From an uncultured Lachnospiraceae bacterium (GTDB lineage Bacteria > Bacillota > Clostridia > Lachnospirales > Lachnospiraceae), in the NCBI GenBank assembly GCA_947176505.1, contig CAMWQW010000028.1:1-43674 (forward strand): DNA of 43,674 bases, written 5' to 3'. The notes under the pieces were generated by a model that ran no database searches, was not told where the DNA came from, and worked only from the letters and a program-made list of their open reading frames with translations. This document shows positions 16,952-23,913 of the stretch, one piece after another (the first letter of the stretch is position 1; each line of letters opens with the position of its first letter). A program made the translations under genes and the position numbers.

Positions 16952-18229
16952 ATCCACGTTTTTAAATAGGCTAAATAACCCTGCACCAAGTCCGATAGTC
17001 CCCAAAGGACCAAGGCTGTCTGTGACATGATTAACGACAGAAAGAAGGCTGTTCAGCCCATTGATCGCAGTAACAACAGCATCAGACTCTGCTATGTTTC
17101 CGACAGTGTCCGTCCATGTATTAGACAGACGGTTCAGGGAGCCTTCCCATGAGTCTGCCATCTTTTCTGCTTCCGCCGCTATAGAACCGGTCCCGTCAGC
17201 ATATTCCTGCAACATCTTCTCATACATGTCATAATTTTCAAGAATTGCTTTTAAGGCATCTGCTCTCTGGGCATTTCCGACAGCATCTAATAAATCTGTT
17301 TTTCTGCTGTCAGTGAAGTCTAACTTTGCGTATTCATCTGCTAAGTCCCTGATTATTTCCATAGGGTCTCGAAGGGAAGTGACACCGTTTTTGGTTTCTT
17401 TTAAGGACACATTTAGTGCATTACATGCAGCCTCGTATTTCGCGAGTCCTTCTGTAGTAATCCCTTCTTCTTCGTTTGTGATCTGCTGGAGATTGAGCAA
17501 AATACCGTTAAGGGCTTTTGCCATATCAGCGCCGCTCTGCTGTGTAGTGGCAATCATTGTGCCAAGAGCAGCAGTAGCTTCATCTGCTTTGACACCTAAG
17601 GAAGCAGCCTGTGAACCTGCGATGGACATACCTTCTGCAAGGTCTGACATATTTACGGCGTTATGATTGGCGATATGATTGCTGCCGTCCAGAATCGCTG
17701 TCAGCTTCTCGACAGAGCCGCCAAGTTTATATGCCTTATCGGTAGCAGCAATATATTGATTAGCTAACTCGGCAGTCATGTCACCGGCTTCTTGGGCAGC
17801 GATGGACAATTCGGCAATACCTGCCGCATTTTCGTATCCGGTGCGGGATGCTTCCCGTACCTCCGATAAATAGTCTTTTGCCTGTCTGCCGTATCTGTTT
17901 GCGATAGCAAAGGAATCGTTACCGATTTGAGACAAGTTAGATTTGGATAGTCCTGTATTTGATCTGCCAATCTCATTTAGGAGCGTATCGATCTCCTTTA
18001 ATTCAGTGGCAGCCTGTCTGATTTGTGAAAACAATGGATTCGTTTTCAGCTGTGAATGCAGTGACATTATCTGTGCATTGATCTGTTTTACTGTAGAGCC
18101 GGTATCCAATGAACCCGTTGCTTCGACTTTTTTTAGTTGTTTCTGCAGCTTCTTGATATCTGTATTGATTTGTGCGACTGTTTTTGGTACATCAAGACCA
18201 AGTACAATCTTTGTATCTATATCAGGCAA
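16952..18229 (-). CDS. Tape-measure protein, N-terminal exon (TP901 type)
   Basis: 426 codons from a TTG at 18229, with AAAGGA 10 bases upstream, to the intron 5' splice site after FKNVD. Without splicing the frame reads 11 more residues into the intron and stops at 16916. After a charged coiled coil (QINTDIKKLQKQLKKVEA) comes the conserved tape-measure core: ELSIAAQEAGDMTAELANQYI, NMSDLAEGMSIAGSQAASLG, GTMIATTQQSGADMAKALN and LDAVGNAQRADALKAILENY. These blocks are typical of the TP901 N-terminal domain. The hydrophobic segment LGTIGLGAGLFSLFKNV marks where the first membrane-like stretch begins. The rest of the protein lies at 14316-14786 and 8854-13836. Confidence 0.85.
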
Positions 18230-18375
18230 TTTATCACCGTCCTTTTATTATGATATGAGACAACAAACAGTTGCCGGTTTGTTTTATACAATCGGTAAAC
18301 GAAAATATTATTTCCACATCCCTCAACACGTCATATATTAATCATTCGTTTTAGTAGTTTATAAAAAAGAGATAA

Positions 18376-18594
18376 TTACTTATCCTTAGCGTCATTTCCC
18401 TCATGAATCATTTCAGCCAGTCTATTAATCAGTTCGCTTCGCAATTCTTCTGCCGGAACGTCTTTTAGAGCGGTATACATTTTCTGTAACAGCTCTAATG
18501 TATTATTACGGTTATCAATAAGAGCAGCGATAGTACCATAAAACATTGCCTTTACTTTCAGCTCATTCTTTTTCATTCTAATAAATTTGATCAT
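18376..18594 (-). CDS. Small helical protein upstream of the tape measure
   Basis: 72 residues, helical (ALIDNRNNTLELLQKMYTALKDVPAEELRSELINRLAEMIHEG), with GGGAG five bases before the ATG. It lies between the lysis genes and the tape measure. In many tail modules small helical proteins here are tape-measure chaperones, but I see no specific signature. Confidence 0.5.
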   Translation of the reverse strand: MIKFIRMKKNELKVKAMFYGTIAALIDNRNNTLELLQKMYTALKDVPAEELRSELINRLAEMIHEGNDAKDK

Positions 18595-18620
18595 GTTTTC
18601 TCCCTTTCTGGGCTGCTTTA

Positions 18621-19133
18621 TTATGCAAATCCTTCTTTTAATTTTTGTTTGTATGCATCATTGATGACTTCCATTGATATTTCAACTTCACCATTTTCAA
18701 GACCGTTTTCTTCCAGTATTTTCTCGTATTTTTCATACATATGAATACAATGTACAAAGCTGTCTTTATTGCATGGTTTACCCTCTGATACCTTTGTGGC
18801 AAAGTTATTGATTTCCCAGCGCATATCATCAATTTCTTTATCCACAAACATGAGAGTCAGTTTCTTGATATCGTTAGAAATCTCCTCATCACGCCGATCG
18901 GAACGTGCAACCTCTTTTTCATGTTTTTCCTGTAGAACAGTAAGATTCCGGGAGGTCTGAAGTAATAGTTCGTGCTCTTGGCGTTTTATTCGCATCCATT
19001 TAGTTTCCAATCCAAGTCTATCAACTATCCACTCAAAAAGAGAAACGATTGCTTTCACTCCGATCAGAATAATAAATACGGCAAGAAACACATATGTAAA
19101 ATCTATTTTAGTTAATTCTGCTATGTCGTTCAT
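18621..19133 (-). CDS. Membrane-anchored coiled-coil protein of the lysis block
   Basis: 170 residues: a short N-terminus, one membrane segment at ~14-35 (YVFLAVFIILIGVKAIVSLFEWI), a long charged coiled coil (~45-95, KWMRIKRQEHELLLQTSRNLTVLQEK) and an acidic helical C-terminus. It lies directly after the lysozyme gene. The layout resembles phage membrane proteins placed near holins; in a Gram-positive cell a classical spanin is not expected. It could be an accessory lysis or anchoring factor (inference). Confidence 0.5.
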   Translation of the reverse strand: MNDIAELTKIDFTYVFLAVFIILIGVKAIVSLFEWIVDRLGLETKWMRIKRQEHELLLQTSRNLTVLQEKHEKEVARSDRRDEEISNDIKKLTLMFVDKEIDDMRWEINNFATKVSEGKPCNKDSFVHCIHMYEKYEKILEENGLENGEVEISMEVINDAYKQKLKEGFA

Positions 19134-19166
19134 AAAACAAAAAACTTGCCTTTCTTTATTAAATCG

Positions 19167-19607
19167 TTAAGGACAACTGACCGGTCTGTCAAATAGTTCT
19201 TTTTCTGCTGTCCGTCTGTTTACAAGCCCTCGCAATACTTTACCGCCGGCTTTGTTGTATGCAGGGATTTTTGCGCTGATTTGTGCGATGGTACGTTGTC
19301 CGTTATTCAGCAGTTTTTTCAGATTTCCGCTTCCACAATTAAACGTGAAGCTGACAAGTGCATCGAACTGGTTCTGGTTCCAATGATATTTATTGCTATA
19401 ACTGTTCACTGACTTTTCAGCGTTAGCACAGTCTGATTTCAGATATAAATCAGCCTGTGTCTGCGTTATTGTCTGACCTTTTGATACGCCGGATGTATGA
19501 CCGTATCCTATGGTCCATATACCAATGCTGTCTTGATATGCAGTTAAACGGCATCCTTCAAATCTTTTAATTAAAGAAAGTCCGTTATTGCTTACAGATA
19601 AATTCAT
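19167..19607 (-). CDS. Endolysin, GH24 (T4-type) lysozyme
   Basis: 146 residues from the ATG at 19607 (AGAGGTG upstream). It cleaves peptidoglycan between N-acetylmuramic acid and N-acetylglucosamine. The catalytic spacing of T4 lysozyme is kept: Glu17 in LIKRFEGCRLTAYQD, Asp26 nine residues later and Thr32 six after that, followed by IGYGHT. The second lobe shows QFDALVSFTFNCGSGNL and the C-terminal GLVNRRTAEKELF, both hallmarks of the family. No signal peptide, so a holin is needed, and one follows upstream in the operon. Usual size for the family; no separate cell-wall-binding domain. Confidence 0.93.
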   Translation of the reverse strand: MNLSVSNNGLSLIKRFEGCRLTAYQDSIGIWTIGYGHTSGVSKGQTITQTQADLYLKSDCANAEKSVNSYSNKYHWNQNQFDALVSFTFNCGSGNLKKLLNNGQRTIAQISAKIPAYNKAGGKVLRGLVNRRTAEKELFDRPVSCP

Positions 19608-19618
19608 AAAACACACCT

Positions 19619-20023
19619 CTATTGTTTCTTAGCCATATTTACGGAAGATTCGATTTTTAATTGTAACCATTTGTCAAATGATCCGTATATCTTTTCAATT
19701 GTTTTTTTAGATTCCTCAGAAATGGTAAGCAGAGCAGCATGATATGCCTTTTGCTTAGCTTCTGTCCACGCACTTTCTGTAAACTCACCTTTTGCTTTCA
19801 GTGTATCAACAAAGGTTTGGTTCACATACAGCACGGCATCCATAACATCGGATAGAGCATCTTTTACAAGATTGCTGACATTTTCGTTTTTAGTTGCCTC
19901 TTCAATAACATTGCTTTCTTTAATTTTGGTTTTTATCAAATCAACAACATATTTAGCAACTACAGGTAAAATAATTGTCAGAATAACATACAAACAATAA
20001 TTTAATACTTCTGAAAATTCCAT
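19619..20023 (-). CDS. Holin-like protein (LLH-type)
   Basis: 134 residues: a single N-terminal membrane segment (~8-28, NYCLYVILTIILPVVAKYVVDLI), then a helical, Ala/Lys-rich cytoplasmic part (KDALSDVMDAVLYVNQTFVDTLKAKG...WTEAKQKAYHAALLTI). This layout is the one of the phage holin LL-H family. Its stop lies 12 bases before the lysozyme start, as expected for a lysis cassette. It would form the membrane lesion that lets the lysozyme out or triggers it. Confidence 0.7.
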   Translation of the reverse strand: MEFSEVLNYCLYVILTIILPVVAKYVVDLIKTKIKESNVIEEATKNENVSNLVKDALSDVMDAVLYVNQTFVDTLKAKGEFTESAWTEAKQKAYHAALLTISEESKKTIEKIYGSFDKWLQLKIESSVNMAKKQ

Positions 20024-20032
20024 AGTTAACTC

Positions 20033-20434
20033 CTAGTCTACAGCTTCTTCATCTTCGATTTGTGTAGAACCGATAGTGCTGTAATTGGTACTGTTTTCTT
20101 GGCTGATATATTTTGTGTCATTTATCTTAATTCCTGCAAGACCGATCAATTCTGTTCCGAAAAATGCATAGACACATGTTGTAAGCGTAGGGCTTATTTC
20201 TGTCTGTGTATATTGTTGCAACAAAATAGCCGCAATCGTGTAGGATATGATTGCGGCGATGGAAAGCAGGACGATTATTTTGTTAAATTTTATTTTAAAG
20301 CACAACGGGATATAGAGTTTTATAATTGCAAACTTGATTTTCCGCTCATCACGTTTTGACTCTGCAATTGTATATTTTGCGGTTAATTCTTTCATGATTT
20401 CATCATGGGTTTTAGGATTCTTTTTCAATCTCAT
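20033..20434 (-). CDS. Two-helix membrane protein of the lysis block
   Basis: 133 residues. A basic cytoplasmic N-terminus of ~50 residues is followed by two membrane segments (IIVLLSIAAIISYTIAAILL and TLTTCVYAFFGTELIGLAGI) and a Ser/Thr/Asp/Glu tail. It is encoded just before the holin-like gene. It may be a second holin or antiholin; similar two-helix proteins are common at this place in clostridial phages. Function not proven. Confidence 0.55.
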   Translation of the reverse strand: MRLKKNPKTHDEIMKELTAKYTIAESKRDERKIKFAIIKLYIPLCFKIKFNKIIVLLSIAAIISYTIAAILLQQYTQTEISPTLTTCVYAFFGTELIGLAGIKINDTKYISQENSTNYSTIGSTQIEDEEAVD

Positions 20435-20462
20435 TATATTTCCACCGCTCGAAGCTGCTGGT

Positions 20463-21605
20463 TTATTTTGTGTTTAGCCATCTTAGGGATTCGACGCACT
20501 GCTTTAATATATCGCATACATAGTCTAATTCTTCAGGGGTTTCTCTGCCGGAGAATGTCAGCCGGATGCAGCTATGAGTATCTTTTTCATCCATTCCGAT
20601 AGCAGACAGAGTAGCAGATGCAGATCTATTCCGGCTGTTACAGGCAGAACCTGTACTGACTTGGATTCCGTTTAGGTCTAATAGAATCATTAACGATTCA
20701 CCTTCAACACCTTTGAAACATATATAGAGATTATGAGGCAGTCTCTTTCCGGATTCGATGGAGGCGCCGACTAAGTAGCTGTCCGGAATATGATTGACGA
20801 TGTAATGATAGATATAATCTCTATTATTTGGAGCGCCGGAAGAGTAGTTGTAGTCTTCGACTGCTTTACCTAATGAAGCAATCCCAAGGACGTTCTCTGT
20901 GCCGCCGATAAGGGATTGCTCTTGGGAGCCATAGATAAGAGGTTTTAAATCAATATCTTTGCATTTCCATAACACGCCGATTCCCTTAAGGGCATGAAGC
21001 TTATGTCCGCTGAAGGTTAATAGGTCCACATAATTTTCCCACTGTTTCATATTAACTTTACAGGACGGAATATAGCCGGTTGCATCAACGGCTAAAATTC
21101 CGTTATGCCCATGGACAATAGAACCAATGTTTACCACATCATTAATCGTACCGATTTCTGAATTGCCGGCTTCTATGCAGACAAGAGGTTTTAGGGCGTT
21201 GTGTCTTGTAAGAACATCATCCAGATAAACGCAATCTATTTCACCTGCAGAATTTACTTTCAATGCAGTATGGTATATACATGCTTCGCACGCTTTTAGC
21301 ATTGATTTATGTGCGGTCGGAGAATAGAATACTTCATAATGGTTTTTCGATGGATTTTCAGAGGTCAGTCCTTTGACTGCTAAAGTGTTTGATCCTGATC
21401 CGGATGGTGTAAAATAAATATCTTTTGGATCAGCGTTGATGAATTTTGCAACAGATTGTCGTGCGTCTGATATGATTTGTCTTGGTTTGTCACTGATGGA
21501 ATACAAAGAACTCGGATTACCCCATAGGTCTAAAACAGATGTTAAATACTGCTTCATAGAATCAGATAATCCGGTAGTAGCCGCATGATCCAAATAGATA
21601 TTCAT
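20463..21605 (-). CDS. Cysteine desulfurase inside the tail operon
   Basis: 380 residues from the ATG at 21605 (GGAGG seven bases upstream). It is a PLP enzyme that removes sulfur from cysteine and holds it as a persulfide for transfer. All key parts of the NifS/IscS family are present. They are the N-terminal IYLDHAATTG, His99 (SPTAHK) stacking on PLP, Asp174 (LAVDATGYIP), the PLP lysine Lys202 (TFSGHKLHALKGIG), the GSQEQSLIGGTEN loop and the catalytic Cys322 in STGSACNS. Length is normal, so it looks active. Its start overlaps the ribosome region of the small zinc protein before it, and it lies between the tail-tube gene and the lysis genes. No scaffold, thiouridylase or dnd genes are in the window. 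Role in the element is unknown. Confidence 0.93.
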   Translation of the reverse strand: MNIYLDHAATTGLSDSMKQYLTSVLDLWGNPSSLYSISDKPRQIISDARQSVAKFINADPKDIYFTPSGSGSNTLAVKGLTSENPSKNHYEVFYSPTAHKSMLKACEACIYHTALKVNSAGEIDCVYLDDVLTRHNALKPLVCIEAGNSEIGTINDVVNIGSIVHGHNGILAVDATGYIPSCKVNMKQWENYVDLLTFSGHKLHALKGIGVLWKCKDIDLKPLIYGSQEQSLIGGTENVLGIASLGKAVEDYNYSSGAPNNRDYIYHYIVNHIPDSYLVGASIESGKRLPHNLYICFKGVEGESLMILLDLNGIQVSTGSACNSRNRSASATLSAIGMDEKDTHSCIRLTFSGRETPEELDYVCDILKQCVESLRWLNTK

Positions 21606-21619
21606 TCTAACGCCTCCGT

Positions 21620-21802
21620 TCATTTTTTGTTTTCCGGATTAAGCTGTCTGGATGATGCAATTCTGGCAAAATATTTTTTTGCACATTCCGGCGAACAGGC
21701 AACTCTTTTCCAACGAAACATCGTCTTATCATTTTCGCAATCAGCACACGGAGTAAACATTTTCCCACATATTTTACATGGCTTTTGTACTTTGCCTGTC
21801 AT
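21620..21802 (-). CDS. Small cysteine-rich zinc-binding protein
   Basis: 60 residues from the ATG at 21802; AAGGAGG is six bases upstream and excludes the longer frame. It contains CKICGKMFTPCADC and, later, ACSPECAKKYFARI, giving CxxC...CxxC...CxxxC spacing like a treble-clef finger. The gene sits between the tail-tube gene and the cysteine desulfurase, ending 14 bases before the latter. It may be a DNA-binding or assembly factor; a role as sulfur acceptor is conceivable only because of the neighbour. Confidence 0.6.
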   Translation of the reverse strand: MTGKVQKPCKICGKMFTPCADCENDKTMFRWKRVACSPECAKKYFARIASSRQLNPENKK

Positions 21803-21821
21803 CGGCATCCTCCTTATCAAT

Positions 21822-21848
21822 CGGAGAGTGCAACATGTGCACTCTCCG
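21822..21848 (-). terminator. Perfect hairpin after the tail-tube gene
   Basis: CGGAGAGTGC and GCACTCTCCG form a perfect 10-bp stem with a 7-base loop, directly after the stop of the tail-tube gene. There is no T-run on the minus strand. It is more likely an mRNA-stabilising or processing hairpin that keeps tube mRNA abundant than a full terminator. Confidence 0.55.
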
Positions 21849-21856
21849 TTAGTTTA

Positions 21857-22633
21857 CTAGTTGACTCCGTAGACCACCAGATCCCAGAGGTTTGTAGAAC
21901 CTGTACATCCGCCGGCAAGAGACTCCGCCTCAAATGCATGTGCAAAGTTTTCACCGCCAAGAGATAACTCAAACTCGCCTGATACATCAGCTCTCTGAAT
22001 AATAACCTGACCGGCATATTCTACATCGCAGGAATCCTGCAAAACCACGTCAATGTAGAGCTTCAATACTTTGCTGTATTTATCGGAATCATTGGAGATT
22101 TTTGCGGACTCAACTTCTACATCGTAGAAGGCAACAAGCTCTGTTCCGTCAGCAATTCTGGAAACAGTGATTTCCTGTGTGGCGGGATCGTATTTGAATG
22201 TGCCTTCAGCGGCATCTGCATCCTGCTCGATTTTCGTACCAAGAGATCCGTTTGCATTTTTCACATAAATAGCTCCGATTTCGGCACCGGTTACTCCGAC
22301 TGCGGTCTTAGAAGTCTTACATGCATTGTTCTTTACGATCATAACGTCTGTGATGCGGACGGTGAATTTACCCTGCTCAACTTCCGTGCCGGTCTGTGCA
22401 GCCAAAGCGCCGCCTACAAGAACACCGTTTGTAGCGGAGACGGTTACAGTCTTATTCTTCTTTAAAGAAGCAATCTTTCTGCCGCCTTTGCCTGTAATAT
22501 CGGCTTTTTCCTGCGTGTTCTGGATCGTTCCGTTCTGAACTTCATCCATGATAAATTCCAGCTCACCGGCATTGTTAAAAGCCGTAATCTGAGCCACCTC
22601 GGTAATAATTAATTTGCTAACATCTACTGCCAT
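21857..22633 (-). CDS. Probable major tail-tube protein
   Basis: 258 residues from the ATG at 22633 (AAGGAGG eight bases upstream; the longer frame runs through a terminator). It begins MAVDVSKLIITEVAQI and is rich in Gly, Ala, Thr and Val with many short beta strands, e.g. KTVTVSATNGVLVGG and KFTVRITDVMIV, and a Gly-rich C-terminus. That composition, the position at the head of the structural block, the strong ribosome site and the stabilising hairpin behind it fit the most abundant tail protein, i.e. the tube. No sheath gene is near, so the tail would be non-contractile. A capsid-like role is less likely because no portal, protease or terminase accompanies it. Confidence 0.55.
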   Translation of the reverse strand: MAVDVSKLIITEVAQITAFNNAGELEFIMDEVQNGTIQNTQEKADITGKGGRKIASLKKNKTVTVSATNGVLVGGALAAQTGTEVEQGKFTVRITDVMIVKNNACKTSKTAVGVTGAEIGAIYVKNANGSLGTKIEQDADAAEGTFKYDPATQEITVSRIADGTELVAFYDVEVESAKISNDSDKYSKVLKLYIDVVLQDSCDVEYAGQVIIQRADVSGEFELSLGGENFAHAFEAESLAGGCTGSTNLWDLVVYGVN

Positions 22634-22659
22634 TTTTATTTCCTCCTTATGGTTAAAAT

Positions 22660-22690
22660 TTATAAAATTAAAAGACTCAAAAATGAGTCC
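22660..22690 (-). terminator. Terminator between the polymerase block and the tail block
   Basis: On the minus strand GACTCA, TTTT loop, TGAGTC is followed by TTTTAATTTT. It sits after the stop of the 241-residue gene and before the tail-tube gene, so ordinary transcription of the upstream genes would stop here. The tail block must then be reached by antitermination, by a promoter in the ~40 bases up to 22634, or by a different polymerase. Confidence 0.65.
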
Positions 22691-22701
22691 TAATTTTACT
22701 G

Positions 22702-23427
22702 CTATGTATGTATCCAAGATAAGCATGATTTGTCTTTGATCTTGGAAGTATCAACGGTTCCGGCATAAACACCAATCATTGTGTTATCAAAATGAATACT
22801 GGTCTTTATTTGTTCAAAACTTTGATTAAATTGATAGATTGACAGATTATCAACTTGCTCATAGTTGTATTTGAATTCCGGTCTGTTAACTAATGCCACA
22901 ACCAATTTTTCTAAATAGGGCTCATATGGTTTTTTAGCATTTCTTTTTTGCTTTTTACGTTCCAGCTTAATGCGGAATTGTTTTGCTTCGTTATTGCCCG
23001 GTTTACGGTTTTCCTTTTTTATATTGTTTATTTTTCTGATGCAGTCAGCTATTTGGCTGTATGTAAGCTCGTCTATCACAATATTATTTTTTTCACTAAG
23101 CAAGATAGGAGAACCATTTTCGGGACTGTTGCCCATTGATAAATCGGACCAGTCCGTATCGCCGAACAGTATACGCATATCACTCCTAGCAAAAGAGGGG
23201 AACAGCATCATAAATAACTGATAGTCAGTAACTTCTGTAAAATCGAGACCAATGTCGTCAAGCTGCACCATGTATTGAAATGGCGTGGCGGTTAAAGAAG
23301 ATATGAGATTATAATAATGTTGTTCATCTTCCAGTATTTCGCCGACAGTAGGTATCCTGATTGATAAGTTCGGGAGAACATCAACAGAAGATGATTTTAA
23401 TAAGCTTTTTCTGATTTCCATTTTCAC
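22702..23427 (-). CDS. Tail-assembly-like protein of unknown family
   Basis: 241 residues, start overlapping the stop of the HU-like gene as ATGA. The first half is compact alpha/beta (LSIRIPTVGEILEDEQHYYNLISSLTATPFQY, DFTEVTDYQLFMMLFPSFA). The middle holds a basic patch (RIKLERKKQKRNAKKPYEPYLEKLV), and the C-terminal part is helical. The N-terminal pattern, a beta hairpin then helices ending with an acidic-hydrophobic region, recalls tail-assembly chaperones and base proteins of clostridial phages. Its place directly before the tail tube is compatible with this. I do not see a frameshift signal. Confidence 0.45.
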   Translation of the reverse strand: MKMEIRKSLLKSSSVDVLPNLSIRIPTVGEILEDEQHYYNLISSLTATPFQYMVQLDDIGLDFTEVTDYQLFMMLFPSFARSDMRILFGDTDWSDLSMGNSPENGSPILLSEKNNIVIDELTYSQIADCIRKINNIKKENRKPGNNEAKQFRIKLERKKQKRNAKKPYEPYLEKLVVALVNRPEFKYNYEQVDNLSIYQFNQSFEQIKTSIHFDNTMIGVYAGTVDTSKIKDKSCLSWIHT

Positions 23428-23732
23428 TCCCCGAATAATTTTTGATTTACTTGCCCGTTATAATATTTGGACAGAGATATTTTTATATTCACATGTTCAG
23501 GACAATCTATATTCTGAAACATACCTTTGGAATACTTTTTCTTTTTTATGTATTTTCTTTTGATATTGATACCATTTAATAACTTAATATTGATCTCTTC
23601 AGACGGAGCAGTAGAAGATAAGTAGTCAAAAACAATATCCTCTGCCGATTTGAATAATTTGCGGACAGCTGCTACATTCATATTTTCTTTGTCCGCGATT
23701 TGTTTCATCAATGTATCCTGCGTAATATTCAA
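23424..23732 (-). CDS. HU/IHF-like DNA-binding protein
   Basis: 102 residues if started at the TTG 23732, which has GGAGG nine bases upstream. The longer open frame to 23948 overlaps the polymerase gene and a large inverted repeat, so I reject it. The layout fits HU/IHF: two N-terminal helices (MNITQDTLMKQIADKENMNVAAVRKLFKSA), then helix EDIVFDYLSS, then the strand IKLLNGINIKRKYI where HU has VQLIGFGTFEVRER. After a basic arm the strand VNIKISLSKYYNGQVNQKL matches the C-terminal FKAGKALKDAV region. The match is by pattern only. It could bend DNA at a promoter used by the neighbouring polymerase (inference). Confidence 0.5.
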   Translation of the reverse strand: MNITQDTLMKQIADKENMNVAAVRKLFKSAEDIVFDYLSSTAPSEEINIKLLNGINIKRKYIKKKKYSKGMFQNIDCPEHVNIKISLSKYYNGQVNQKLFGE

Positions 23733-23839
23733 ATAACTTTTCCTCCATTTCTGCGCTGCTTTTTGCACATAACGAGTTTGTGACAAGCAACGCGCAGACA
23801 CAAATGTCGCAACTTCCCTTATACGCACAAAAGATATTG

Positions 23840-23893
23840 CGTTATTTACGGATGATTTTCTTTTTGGGTGGAAAATACAGTCCGTAAATAACG
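23840..23893. repeat. 13-bp perfect inverted repeat between polymerase and HU-like genes
   Basis: CGTTATTTACGGA (23840-23852) and TCCGTAAATAACG (23881-23893) are perfect inverted copies separated by 28 bases. The separation is large for a terminator and no T-run follows on the minus strand. It fits a regulator or polymerase binding site, or an RNA stem in the leader of the HU-like gene. Confidence 0.8.
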
Positions 23894-23913
23894 AACGATT
23901 ACAGATTGATTTG

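Noticed and set aside
20463..21605. DndA of a phosphorothioation system
   Set aside because: None of the other dnd genes is in the window, so only the general desulfurase call is justified.
21857..22633. Major capsid protein
   Set aside because: No portal, protease or terminase gene nearby, and the gene heads a tail block; tube protein is the simpler call, although structure prediction should decide.
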